NCBI GenBank assembly: GCA_020024185.1
Contig: JAHHUD010000002.1
Coordinates: 1 to 49,895 of the forward strand
Origin: Oscillospiraceae bacterium
Lineage (GTDB): Bacteria > Bacillota > Clostridia > Oscillospirales > Ruminococcaceae
Reading direction: 5' to 3'
Length of the DNA: 49,895 nt
The position numbers and the translations under genes were made by a program. Shown here one piece after another: positions 17,532 to 27,056 of the stretch. Each line of letters opens with the position of its first letter. Position 1 is the first letter of the stretch. The notes beneath the pieces are model-generated. The model searched no databases and was not told where the DNA came from. It saw only the letters and a list, made by a program, of their open reading frames with translations.

Positions 17532-17711
17532 AACGGTACATAAATTTATATGTTATATTTTTACATTCATATATTATATGATAAATCATATTTATTTTTT
17601 ATGATTTGAGCTTCTGCTAATTTGAATACTGTACTTTTTAGGGCTTTTTTGTTATAATCAATGAGTAAAAATCATCATATTATTATATATAATGTTTAAA
17701 CATGTATATAT

Positions 17712-17741
17712 TTGATTATAAATTTATAATAAATATATAAT
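17712..17741 (+). promoter_or_regulatory. Weak candidate promoter for uvrB
   Basis: TTGATT (17712-17717), an 18-bp spacer and TATAAT (17736-17741). This would start transcription near 17748 and leave a very short leader. A perfect palindrome ATGTTTAAACAT (17692-17703) lies just upstream. The 17532-17761 gap is otherwise AT-rich; I see no GAAC-N4-GTTC LexA box in it. Confidence 0.3.
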
Positions 17742-17761
17742 ATATTAAAAAGGAGGGTTTT

Positions 17762-19726
17762 ATGAATAAATTCAAGTTGGTAAGTGAATACAAACCAATG
17801 GGAGACCAGCCAAAGGCGATTGATTCCATTTCAAATGGTATAGAAAATGGATTAAAATCTCAAACTATTCTTGGTGCTACAGGTACAGGTAAAACGTATG
17901 TTATGGCACAGATTATAGAAAAAGTTAATCGTCCAACACTTGTTCTTGCACATAATAAAACCCTTGCAGCACAGCTGTGTACAGAGTTTAGAGAACTTTT
18001 TCCAGATAATGCTGTGGAATATTTTGTATCATATTACGACTATTATCAACCAGAAGCATATATACCGGCAAAAGATGTGTATATAGAAAAAGATAGTGCA
18101 ATAAATGAAGAAATTGATAGACTGCGTCATAGTGCAACTGCAAGCCTTTCTGAAAGACGTGATGTTATAATTGTTGCCAGTGTTTCTTGTATATATTCTT
18201 TGGGCGACCCTATTGATTATCGTGAGATGGTTATTTCTTTGCGTCAAGGTATGCAAAAAGAGCGTGACCAACTGATGAAAGAGTTGGTAAAACTTCAATA
18301 TGAAAGAAATGATATGAACTTTACACGAAATAAATTCCGTGTAAGAGGCGATGTTGTAGAAGTTTATCCAGCATATAGTCATGAAACTGCATTTAGAATA
18401 GAATTTTTTGGAGATGAAATAGACAGAATAAGAGAGATAAATTATCTTACTGGTGAAGTAAAAAACACCATAAGTCATTTAGCAATATTTCCAGCAAGCC
18501 ACTATATTATTTCTGATGAAAAACTGAAAAAAGCACTTGAAAGAATTCAAGAAGAAATGGATGGTCAAGTTGAAAAATTTACAAAAGAAGGAAAACTTAT
18601 CGAAGCACAACGTATTGCTCAAAGAACCATGTATGATATGGAAATGCTTCAAGAAGTTGGAATTTGTAAAGGAGTAGAAAACTATTCTTCTGTTTTTGCT
18701 GGAAGAAAACCTGGAGAAACAGGAACAACTTTACTTGATTATTTTCCAAAAGATTTTGTGTTATTTGTAGATGAATCGCATGTTACTATACCACAAGTTG
18801 GTGCTATGTATGGTGGGGATTTTGCAAGAAAGAAAAATCTTGTTGAATTTGGATTTAGACTTCCAAGTGCTTATGATAATAGGCCATTAAAATTTGAAGA
18901 ATTTGAGAAAAAGCTTAATCAAATTGTGTTTGTTAGTGCAACACCAGGCAAATATGAAAAAGAACATAGTGACAATACAACAGAACTTATCATTAGACCG
19001 ACAGGACTTGTTGACCCAGAGATAACAGTTAAGCCGGTTGAAGGGCAAATTGAAGATTTGCTTGATGAGATAAATATAAGAATAAATAAAAATGAAAGAG
19101 TATTAGTTACAACTCTTACTAAAAAAATGGCGGAAGATTTGACCGAATACCTTCAAAGTAAAAAGATTAAAGTTAAATATATGCACCATGAAGTTGATAC
19201 TTTTGAAAGAATGGAACTTATAAGAGATTTAAGAACCGGAGCAATTGATGTGCTTATTGGTATTAACTTATTAAGAGAAGGTCTTGACATGCCAGAAGTA
19301 AGTTTGGTCGCTATACTTGATGCTGATAAAGAAGGTTTTTTAAGAAGTGAAACAAGTTTAATACAAACAATTGGTCGTGCAGCAAGAAATGCAAACGGAC
19401 AAGTTATAATGTATGCTGATTCTGTTACAAAATCAATGGAAAGAGCGATAACAGAAACATACAGAAGGCGTGAAATTCAGATTAAATATAATGAGGAACA
19501 TGGTATTATTCCTCAAACAGTAAAAAAAGACATTAGAGGAATAATTGAAATATCTACAAAAGATGATGATTTAAACAAAAAACGAACAAATCGAATGTCA
19601 AAAGCAGAAAAAGAAAAGCTTATAGAAAAACTTACAAAAGAAATGAAAGAAGCTGCAAAAATTCTTGATTTTGAACACGCAGCATTTGTAAGAGACAGAA
19701 TTGAAAAAATAAAGAACTCAAAATAG
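17762..19726 (+). CDS. uvrB: Excinuclease ABC subunit B
   Basis: Damage-verifying helicase-like subunit of nucleotide excision repair; it is loaded by UvrA and recruits UvrC for incision. Walker A is GATGTGKT (residues 38-45), the beta-hairpin region begins at VSYYDYYQPEAY, the DESH box is at about 337-340, and helicase motif VI is QTIGRAARN. The C-terminal UVR domain (about 620-654, LDFEHAAFVRDRIEKI) contacts UvrC. The 654 residues are complete. AAAGGAGG lies before ATG. uvrA follows after nine bases with its ribosome binding site across the uvrB stop. uvrC is not in the window. Confidence 0.98.
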   Translation: MNKFKLVSEYKPMGDQPKAIDSISNGIENGLKSQTILGATGTGKTYVMAQIIEKVNRPTLVLAHNKTLAAQLCTEFRELFPDNAVEYFVSYYDYYQPEAYIPAKDVYIEKDSAINEEIDRLRHSATASLSERRDVIIVASVSCIYSLGDPIDYREMVISLRQGMQKERDQLMKELVKLQYERNDMNFTRNKFRVRGDVVEVYPAYSHETAFRIEFFGDEIDRIREINYLTGEVKNTISHLAIFPASHYIISDEKLKKALERIQEEMDGQVEKFTKEGKLIEAQRIAQRTMYDMEMLQEVGICKGVENYSSVFAGRKPGETGTTLLDYFPKDFVLFVDESHVTIPQVGAMYGGDFARKKNLVEFGFRLPSAYDNRPLKFEEFEKKLNQIVFVSATPGKYEKEHSDNTTELIIRPTGLVDPEITVKPVEGQIEDLLDEINIRINKNERVLVTTLTKKMAEDLTEYLQSKKIKVKYMHHEVDTFERMELIRDLRTGAIDVLIGINLLREGLDMPEVSLVAILDADKEGFLRSETSLIQTIGRAARNANGQVIMYADSVTKSMERAITETYRRREIQIKYNEEHGIIPQTVKKDIRGIIEISTKDDDLNKKRTNRMSKAEKEKLIEKLTKEMKEAAKILDFEHAAFVRDRIEKIKNSK

Positions 19727-19735
19727 GAGAATAAA

Positions 19736-22555
19736 TTGAACGATAAAATAATTATAAAAGGAGCAAAGGAAAATAATCTTAAAAATATTGATGTTACTTT
19801 GCCTCGAAATAAAATGATTGTTATGACTGGTCTTTCAGGTTCTGGAAAAAGTAGTCTTGCGTTTGATACAATCTATGCAGACGGACAGAGAAGATATATG
19901 GAAAGTCTTTCTTCCTATGCAAGACAATTTTTGGGACAAATGGAAAAGCCTAATGTAGAATCTATTGAAGGCTTATCTCCAGCTATTTCAATTGACCAAA
20001 AGACAACTAGCAAAAACCCTCGTTCCACAGTTGGTACAGTGACAGAAATATACGATTATTTGCGTTTATTATATGCCAGAATAGGTATTCCGCATTGTCC
20101 GATTTGTGGAAAAGAGATAAAACAACAAACTGTAGACCAAATGGTTGACACTATTATGAATTTGCCGGAAGGCACAAAGATACAGGTTTTGGCACCAGTT
20201 GTAAAAGCTCAAAAAGGTATGCATATAAAGGAGTTTGATGCTGCAAGAAAACAAGGATTTGTAAGAGTACGTGTTGATGGCAACATATATGACCTTGATG
20301 AAGATATATCTTTAGAAAAAAATAAAAAGCATAGTATAGAAATAGTTATTGACCGACTTGTAATTAGAGAAGATATAGTGTCCAGAATTACAAGTAGCAT
20401 AGAAACGGCTTTAAATATAACCGATAAAGGAGTTATCATTGATGTTATAGATGGAGAAGAAATATATTTTTCTCAAAGTTTTGCTTGTCCAGACCATGGT
20501 ATAAGTATAGGTGAACTTGAACCAAGAATGTTTTCTTTCAACAATCCTTTTGGTGCGTGTGAAAAATGTACTGGTCTTGGAGAATTTTTGCGTGTTGACC
20601 CTGATATGATAATTCCAAACAAGAAGCTTTCTATTGAAGAGGGAGCGATAAAAGCAAGTGGATGGTATTATGCAGAAGGTTCTGTATCAGAGATGTATTA
20701 TAAAGGACTTGCAAAAGAATATGGTTTTACTCTGTCTACACCAATAAAAGATTTATCAAAAGAAGCATTAGACGCACTTTTATATGGTACAAAAGGAAAA
20801 AAACTTGAACTTTACAGACAAAGTGATAGAGGAATATCTAAATATTCAAATGACTTTGAAGGAATTATAAATAATCTTGAAAGAAGATTTAAAGAAACAA
20901 ACTCAAGCTGGATGAAAGAAGAAATTTCCAGGGTAATGAGCGGTATTGAATGTCCTGATTGTCACGGTGACAGATTGAAACCCATAATACTTGCTGTTAC
21001 AGTTGGTGGAATTAATATAAGTGATTTCACAAAAATGTCAGTAAGAGATGCTATTGTATTTATAAATAATCTTAATCTATCAGAGCAAGAAGAACTTATT
21101 GCCCATTCAATATTAAAAGAAGTAAAAGAACGTCTTACTTTCTTAAAAAGTGTTGGGCTTGAGTATCTTACTCTCGCAAGGTCTGCTTCCACGCTATCCG
21201 GAGGAGAAAGCCAAAGAATTCGTCTTGCAACTCAGATTGGTTCATCTCTTACAGGTGTACTTTATGTTTTGGACGAACCAAGTATTGGTTTGCACCAAAG
21301 AGATAATGAAAAACTTATAGACACACTTAAACACTTAAGAGATTTAGGAAATACCCTAATTGTAGTAGAGCATGATGAAGATACCATAAGAGCAGCTGAC
21401 TATATTGTAGATATTGGGCCAGGAGCAGGAGTTCACGGTGGGACTGTTGTGGCACAAGGAACTCTCGAAGATATAGAAAAAAGTGAAGAAAGTTTAACGG
21501 GGCAATATCTCAGTGGAAGAAAAGTTATAGAGATACCAGAACATACAAGAGAAGGCAATGGCAAATTCATTGAAATTATCGGAGCACGACAAAACAATCT
21601 TAAAAATATCAATGTAAAAATACCACTTGGAAAAATGGTTTGTGTAACAGGTGTTTCTGGCAGCGGTAAATCATCTCTTATAAATGAAATTTTCTATAAA
21701 AAAGCTACAAATGTTCTCAGTGGCTCAAAAGTTAAACCAGGTGCTCACGACGATATTATAGGTTTTGAAAATGTTGATAAGGTTATTGGTATAGACCAAA
21801 GCGCAATTGGCAGAACACCAAGAAGTAATCCAGCAACATATACAGGAGTATTTACAGATATACGTACACTTTTTGCACAAACACAAGATGCAAAAATGAA
21901 AGGATATCAAGCTGGAAGATTTTCATTTAATGTAAAAGGTGGTCGATGTGAAGCCTGTGAAGGTGACGGTATTTTAAAAATCGAAATGCACTTTTTGCCA
22001 GACATATATGTACCTTGTGATGTATGTAAAGGAAAAAGATATAATAGAGAAACACTTGAAGTAAAGTACAAAGATAAAAATATAAGTGATGTACTTGAAA
22101 TGACAGTTGAACAGGCTATGGCATTTTTTGAAAATCAGCCTAAAATTTATAGAAAAATAAAAACACTTTATGATGTAGGTCTTGGATATATAAAACTTGG
22201 ACAAAGCGCAACAACACTTTCTGGTGGTGAAGCTCAAAGAGTTAAATTAGCACTTGAACTTTCAAAAATTCAAACTGGTAATACTTTATATATTCTTGAC
22301 GAACCAACAACTGGTTTGCATACAGCCGATGTACACAAACTTATAGAAGTTTTGCAAAAGCTTGTGGATGCTGGAAATACTGTTGTTGTAATTGAACATA
22401 ACCTTGACCTTATAAAAGTCTGTGACCATATTATTGATATTGGTCCGGAAGGTGGAGATAAAGGCGGTATGATAGTTGCTGAAGGAACTCCAAAAGAGAT
22501 AAGTGCAGCTGAAAATTCATACACAGGTATGTTTCTTAAAAAATATTTTGAGTAA
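19736..22555 (+). CDS. uvrA: Excinuclease ABC subunit A
   Basis: Damage-sensing ABC ATPase of nucleotide excision repair. It has two ATPase modules: Walker A GLSGSGKSS near residue 32 and GVSGSGKSS near 640, with signature motifs LSGGESQR and LSGGEAQR. Zinc-binding cysteines appear as CPICG (about 117), CPDHG with CEKC (about 250-280) and, in the second half, CEAC with CDVC. The length of 939 residues is normal. It starts at TTG 19736; GGAGA lies five bases upstream and overlaps the uvrB stop, indicating translational coupling. miaB begins ten bases after its stop. Confidence 0.98.
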   Translation: MNDKIIIKGAKENNLKNIDVTLPRNKMIVMTGLSGSGKSSLAFDTIYADGQRRYMESLSSYARQFLGQMEKPNVESIEGLSPAISIDQKTTSKNPRSTVGTVTEIYDYLRLLYARIGIPHCPICGKEIKQQTVDQMVDTIMNLPEGTKIQVLAPVVKAQKGMHIKEFDAARKQGFVRVRVDGNIYDLDEDISLEKNKKHSIEIVIDRLVIREDIVSRITSSIETALNITDKGVIIDVIDGEEIYFSQSFACPDHGISIGELEPRMFSFNNPFGACEKCTGLGEFLRVDPDMIIPNKKLSIEEGAIKASGWYYAEGSVSEMYYKGLAKEYGFTLSTPIKDLSKEALDALLYGTKGKKLELYRQSDRGISKYSNDFEGIINNLERRFKETNSSWMKEEISRVMSGIECPDCHGDRLKPIILAVTVGGINISDFTKMSVRDAIVFINNLNLSEQEELIAHSILKEVKERLTFLKSVGLEYLTLARSASTLSGGESQRIRLATQIGSSLTGVLYVLDEPSIGLHQRDNEKLIDTLKHLRDLGNTLIVVEHDEDTIRAADYIVDIGPGAGVHGGTVVAQGTLEDIEKSEESLTGQYLSGRKVIEIPEHTREGNGKFIEIIGARQNNLKNINVKIPLGKMVCVTGVSGSGKSSLINEIFYKKATNVLSGSKVKPGAHDDIIGFENVDKVIGIDQSAIGRTPRSNPATYTGVFTDIRTLFAQTQDAKMKGYQAGRFSFNVKGGRCEACEGDGILKIEMHFLPDIYVPCDVCKGKRYNRETLEVKYKDKNISDVLEMTVEQAMAFFENQPKIYRKIKTLYDVGLGYIKLGQSATTLSGGEAQRVKLALELSKIQTGNTLYILDEPTTGLHTADVHKLIEVLQKLVDAGNTVVVIEHNLDLIKVCDHIIDIGPEGGDKGGMIVAEGTPKEISAAENSYTGMFLKKYFE

Positions 22556-22565
22556 GGAGTAAAAG

Positions 22566-23939
22566 TTGAAATATACAGAACAATTAAAACAAGTATTAAA
22601 TAGTAAATTTGAATATACACCAAAAGCAAATGTTCAGACTTTTGGGTGTGTTCAGAATGAAAATGATTCTGAAAAGATAAGAGGAATTTTGGCACAAAGT
22701 GGATATGATATAAGTGAAAACTATGAAGTAAGTGATATTGTAATTTTTAACACTTGTGCAATTAGAGAAAATGCGGAATTAAAAATATTTGGAAATATCG
22801 GAAAATTAAAAGCTTTGAAAGCAGAAAATCCAAATATGATTGTTGCTGTGTGTGGCTGTATGGTTATGCAGGCACACATAGTTGATAAAATAAAAAAAAG
22901 TTATCCTTTTGTTGATATAGTTTTTGGTGTTAATTCCATTGAAGAATTACCACATATAGTGTATAATTGGTATGTTGATAACAAGCGACAGATTTCAAGT
23001 CCAGAAACTAAAACAGAAATTGTTGAAGATATTCCTGTTTACAGAGAAAGCAAATCAAAAGCAACAATATCAATTATGTATGGTTGTGACAACTTCTGCT
23101 CATACTGCATAGTACCATATGTAAGAGGTAGAGAACGCTCAAGAAAACCAGAAGATATTTTGTCAGAGTTTAAACAGCTTATTAAAGAAGGATATAAAGA
23201 TATAACTCTTCTTGGACAAAATGTAGATAGTTATGGCAAAAATCTTGATGTGAAAATTGATTTTGCTGATTTACTTACAATGCTTTGTAAAGTTGATGGA
23301 GATTATGTACTGCATTTTATGTCAAGTCACCCAAAGGACATAAATAAAAAAGTAATTGATACAATCCGAGATAATCCAAAAATCTCAAGACAAATTCATC
23401 TTCCTGTTCAGTCCGGTAATGATAGAATACTAGGGCTTATGAATAGAAAATATACTGTTCAACAGTATAAAGATATTATTAATTATGCAAAAGAACAAAT
23501 CCCAGATATTGGTTTTTCAAGTGATATAATTGTAGGCTTTCCTGGAGAAACTTATGAGGAATATTTAGACACAGAAAAACTTGTAAAGGAAATTAACTTT
23601 ACACAACTTTTTACCTTTATTTATTCAAAAAGAACAGGTACAAAAGCTGCAATAATGGAAGATTTAACTTCTCATAAAGAAAAATCAGAAAGACTTAACA
23701 GACTTGTAAAAATACAACAGGATATTTTCTTTAAATATCTGGATAGCTTTAAAGGACAAACAGTGCGTGCTCTTGTTGAAGAAAAAAAAGGTGATACATA
23801 CTCTGCAAGAATGGCAAACACTCTGGTTGTACATTTTGAAAGTGAAGATAATGAAATTATGGACCAATTTGTCAACTTGAAAATCACAGGTAAAAAGGGA
23901 ACTGTTTTAAAAGCAGACCTTATTATAAATCAAAAGTAA
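22566..23939 (+). CDS. miaB: tRNA-2-methylthio-N6-dimethylallyladenosine synthase
   Basis: Radical-SAM methylthiotransferase that adds the 2-methylthio group to i6A37 in tRNAs reading UNN codons. The N-terminal UPF0004 domain carries the auxiliary-cluster cysteines Cys28 (TFGCVQN), Cys64 (NTCAIREN) and Cys98 (CGCMV). The radical-SAM cluster is CDNFCSYC (Cys174, Cys178, Cys181), and a TRAM domain ends the protein (about 385-455). The 457 residues are complete. It starts at TTG 22566 after AAGGAG. The enzyme making its substrate, MiaA, is encoded at 29038, after mutS-mutL. The YlbF-family gene directly downstream has a Cys-rich tail. Confidence 0.97.
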   Translation: MKYTEQLKQVLNSKFEYTPKANVQTFGCVQNENDSEKIRGILAQSGYDISENYEVSDIVIFNTCAIRENAELKIFGNIGKLKALKAENPNMIVAVCGCMVMQAHIVDKIKKSYPFVDIVFGVNSIEELPHIVYNWYVDNKRQISSPETKTEIVEDIPVYRESKSKATISIMYGCDNFCSYCIVPYVRGRERSRKPEDILSEFKQLIKEGYKDITLLGQNVDSYGKNLDVKIDFADLLTMLCKVDGDYVLHFMSSHPKDINKKVIDTIRDNPKISRQIHLPVQSGNDRILGLMNRKYTVQQYKDIINYAKEQIPDIGFSSDIIVGFPGETYEEYLDTEKLVKEINFTQLFTFIYSKRTGTKAAIMEDLTSHKEKSERLNRLVKIQQDIFFKYLDSFKGQTVRALVEEKKGDTYSARMANTLVVHFESEDNEIMDQFVNLKITGKKGTVLKADLIINQK

Positions 23940-23958
23940 AAGAAAGAGGAATTTTAAA

Positions 23959-24372
23959 ATGGCATTTGATTTTATTACAGAATTTAAAAAACTTTGCGCA
24001 CAACTTCAAAAAGAAGATGTTATTGTGTATCTTGAACAAGCAAAAAATATGAGCGATAAAGACCAAGAACTCCAAGACCTTATTGGCAAGTTCAACCTTA
24101 CAAGATACAATCTTACAACAGAACTTACAAAATCTGATAAAAACGAAGAACTCGTTAACAAGCTTGACGTAGAACTTAACGACTTGTATGAACAAATTAT
24201 GAGCAATGAAAATATGATTGCTTACAATGAAGCAAGAGAAGAAGTTGACCATCTTACAAAATATATCCAAGCAATCATCACAGAAACAGTTAACGGTGGT
24301 GACCCTATGACTGTTGAACTTCCAGAAGAAGGTTGTTCAGGTAGCTGTTCATCTTGCTCCGGTTGTCACTAA
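23959..24372 (+). CDS. YlbF/YmcA family protein with C-terminal Cys cluster
   Basis: A 137-residue, highly charged helical protein (about 10-115) of the Com_YlbF family. In Bacillus subtilis, relatives RicA (YmcA) and RicF (YlbF) join RicT in a complex that carries Fe-S clusters and influences RNA processing and development. Here the last residues hold Cys126, Cys130, Cys133, Cys136 and His137, a CX3CX2CX2CH tail suited to an Fe-S cluster or zinc. AGAGG precedes ATG by about ten bases. The gene is 19 bases after miaB, itself a two-cluster Fe-S enzyme. A role in miaB maturation is an inference. Confidence 0.82.
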   Translation: MAFDFITEFKKLCAQLQKEDVIVYLEQAKNMSDKDQELQDLIGKFNLTRYNLTTELTKSDKNEELVNKLDVELNDLYEQIMSNENMIAYNEAREEVDHLTKYIQAIITETVNGGDPMTVELPEEGCSGSCSSCSGCH

Positions 24373-24390
24373 TATTTAATAAAAAAATTA

Positions 24391-24416
24391 TGGGTCAGCT
24401 TTAATAGGCTGACCCA
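24391..24416. other. Intergenic hairpin between ylbF and mutS
   Basis: A perfect 9-bp stem, TGGGTCAGC (24391-24399) with GCTGACCCA (24408-24416), has an 8-base loop. On the + strand no T tract follows; an A-rich run precedes it instead, so the motif looks like an intrinsic terminator for the - strand (stem then TAATTTTTTT). It may weaken readthrough into mutS or end an antisense RNA. Confidence 0.55.
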
Positions 24417-24446
24417 AATATCAATTATAAAAGGACGGTTTAAACT

Positions 24447-27044
24447 GTGGCAAAACTTTCTCCAATGATGCAACAATATTTTGAAATTAAAAATAAACAC
24501 AAAGACCATATTGTATTTTTCCGTTTAGGAGATTTTTATGAAATGTTTTTTGATGATGCTATCCTTGCATCAAAAGAATTGGACCTAACTCTTACTGGCA
24601 GAGATTGTGGACAAGAAGAAAGAGCTCCTATGTGTGGAATACCTTATCATAGTAGTGAGGCGTATATTCAACGCTTGCTTGAAAAAGGGTACAAAGTTGC
24701 AATATGTGAACAAACAGAACAGCCACAAAAGGGAAAAGCGCTTGTAAACCGTGATGTTATAAGGGTTGTTACTCCTGGTACAATTCTTGAAAACAGTATG
24801 TTGACTGAAGATAAAAACAATTACATTACAAGTATATATATTGATGAAAATAGTTGTTTTTCTATTTGTTTTTGTGATATATCAACAGGAAATATGCACA
24901 CAACAAATATATCATCAAAAAATATTCAAAATGATGTTCAAGGAGAATTATATAAATACAATCCTAAAGAAATTATTGTTAACTCCAGCATACTACAATA
25001 TAAATGGCTCACAGACTACATAAAAAATATACTTAAATGCTCTGTGGAGCTTATATCTAATGATGAATATAATTATGAAACATCAAAAACTGTTGTAAAT
25101 AATCAATTTGCTGATACAGAATTTGATAAAAGTATGACATATTGTCTATGGCAACTTATTGACTATCTTGGAAAAACTCAAAAAGTTGGTATAGAGAATA
25201 TATCTCAAATAGAAAGCTATGAGCAAACAAGCTTTATGAAACTTTCTTACACTACAACAAGCAATCTTGAACTTTTTGAAACTATAAGAAGTAAAGAAAA
25301 AAAGGGCAGTCTTTTATGGGCTCTCGATAATACAAAAACTTCATTTGGCAAAAGAATGATAAGACAGGTTGTTGCATCACCTCTTATGGAAAAAAAGGCT
25401 ATAGAAGCAAGACTTGATTGTGTGGATTTTTTTAATAAAAATATTGTTACAAGAATAGAAATTCAAAACTTTTTGAAATCTATACAAGATATGGAACGTC
25501 TATGTTCTCGTGCATCATTTGGCAATGCAAGTCCAAGAGATGTATTTTCGTTATCTGTATCTTTAAAATCTTTGCAACCACTAAAAAATATTTTATTAAA
25601 TTGCAATAATGCACTTATACAAGCTCTAAATAATGATATAAATCCCCTTGAAGATTTATGTGATATATTGGATAGAGCAATTGTAGAAAATCCTCCAGCA
25701 ACAACAAAAGACGGTAATATTATAAAAAATGGTTATAACGAGGAAATTGACCGTTTGCGTCATTTAGTTAATGACAGTATGGAAATACTGGCTGATATTG
25801 AAAACCGTCTTAAAGAAGAAACTGGAATAAAAAACCTAAAAGTTGGATATAACCGAGTATTCGGATACTATATAGAAGTTACAAGGTCTTATCTTGACCT
25901 TGTTCCAGACACTTTTTTCAGAAAACAGACCTTGGCAGGTGCAGAAAGGTTTATTACAGAAGAGCTCAAAAACCTTGAGCAAGAAATTATTTCTGCAAAT
26001 GATAAACTTTTAAGTTTAGAGAAAGAGTTATTTGCTGATTTATTGAGAAAAATAAGTAATAACTCAAAAGAAATTCTTCTCACAACAAAAGCTTTATCTT
26101 ATATTGATGTAATGGCATCTTTTTCTGAAGTAAGTATAAAAAATAATTACGTAAAACCATCAATAACAGAAGATGATTCACTTTTCATTAAAGATGGACG
26201 TCACCCAGTTGTTGAAACTATGCTTAAAGATGACATTTTTATCCCTAATGATACTGTACTTGATTGTGACCATAATCAGATAAGTATTATTACAGGGCCT
26301 AATATGGCAGGCAAGTCAACATATATGCGTCAAGTTGCAATAATAACAATAATGGCACAAATTGGTTGTTTCGTTCCGGCAAAAGAAGCAACAATTTCTA
26401 TTGTCGACTCAATATTCACCCGTGTTGGAGCATCTGATGATTTATCAAGTGGACGCTCAACATTTATGGTTGAGATGAGTGAAGTTAGCGAAATTCTAAA
26501 AAATGCTACAAGTAAAAGTCTTGTTATACTTGATGAAATTGGACGAGGAACTTCCACATTTGATGGTATGAGTATTGCAAAAGCAGTTGTGGAATACATT
26601 TATGATAAGAAAAATAACTTAGGGTGTAAAACTTTGTTTGCAACACATTATCACGAGCTTACTGATATGGAAAATAATTTTCCAGGAGTTGTTAACTATA
26701 ATATAGCAGTAAAAAAACGTGGAGATGAAATTACATTTCTTAGAAAAATTGTAAAAGGTGGTGCAGATGATAGCTTTGGTATTCAGGTTGCAAAACTTGC
26801 TGGACTTCCTGAAAATGTTATTGAAAGAGCAAAGGTTATTCTTAAAGACCTTGAAGAAAATGCAAAAAGAGAGAAAATGGCAGTAAGGCAACTTTCGTTT
26901 GATGAAACTATCCCAATGATAGAAGAAAATTCTGAAAACGAAATGCCATCAGAAATTATTGAAGAATTGAAAAAAGTTGATGTAAACGTACTTACACCTA
27001 TAGAAGCTCTTAATATTTTAAACAAACTAAAGTCACTTCTTTAA
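24447..27044 (+). CDS. mutS: DNA mismatch repair protein MutS
   Basis: Recognises mismatches and small loops and recruits MutL. The N-terminal mismatch-reading motif is FYEMF (about residues 32-36). The core and clamp helices follow, and the ABC-type ATPase near 610-770 has Walker A GPNMAGKS (about 616-623), Walker B LVILDEIGRGTS and FATHYHEL. The 865 residues match MutS1. GTG 24447 is used; AAGGA lies 11 bases upstream, and the N-terminal sequence KLSPMMQQYFEIK fits the family at this start. mutL follows after 12 bases. Confidence 0.98.
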   Translation: MAKLSPMMQQYFEIKNKHKDHIVFFRLGDFYEMFFDDAILASKELDLTLTGRDCGQEERAPMCGIPYHSSEAYIQRLLEKGYKVAICEQTEQPQKGKALVNRDVIRVVTPGTILENSMLTEDKNNYITSIYIDENSCFSICFCDISTGNMHTTNISSKNIQNDVQGELYKYNPKEIIVNSSILQYKWLTDYIKNILKCSVELISNDEYNYETSKTVVNNQFADTEFDKSMTYCLWQLIDYLGKTQKVGIENISQIESYEQTSFMKLSYTTTSNLELFETIRSKEKKGSLLWALDNTKTSFGKRMIRQVVASPLMEKKAIEARLDCVDFFNKNIVTRIEIQNFLKSIQDMERLCSRASFGNASPRDVFSLSVSLKSLQPLKNILLNCNNALIQALNNDINPLEDLCDILDRAIVENPPATTKDGNIIKNGYNEEIDRLRHLVNDSMEILADIENRLKEETGIKNLKVGYNRVFGYYIEVTRSYLDLVPDTFFRKQTLAGAERFITEELKNLEQEIISANDKLLSLEKELFADLLRKISNNSKEILLTTKALSYIDVMASFSEVSIKNNYVKPSITEDDSLFIKDGRHPVVETMLKDDIFIPNDTVLDCDHNQISIITGPNMAGKSTYMRQVAIITIMAQIGCFVPAKEATISIVDSIFTRVGASDDLSSGRSTFMVEMSEVSEILKNATSKSLVILDEIGRGTSTFDGMSIAKAVVEYIYDKKNNLGCKTLFATHYHELTDMENNFPGVVNYNIAVKKRGDEITFLRKIVKGGADDSFGIQVAKLAGLPENVIERAKVILKDLEENAKREKMAVRQLSFDETIPMIEENSENEMPSEIIEELKKVDVNVLTPIEALNILNKLKSLL

Positions 27045-27056
27045 AAGGAGAAACAA

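Noticed and set aside
17692..17703. Palindrome ATGTTTAAACAT upstream of uvrB as a LexA box
   Set aside because: It does not match the GAAC-N4-GTTC type of Gram-positive SOS boxes; short AT-rich palindromes are frequent here.
18029..18478. A 149-codon open frame on the - strand inside uvrB
   Set aside because: It lies wholly within a certain gene, has a Phe/Ile/Cys-rich composition typical of complementary AT-rich coding sequence, and shows no family motif.
22270..22695. A 141-codon - strand frame across the uvrA-miaB junction
   Set aside because: It overlaps two certain + strand genes and their spacing, with no recognisable domain.
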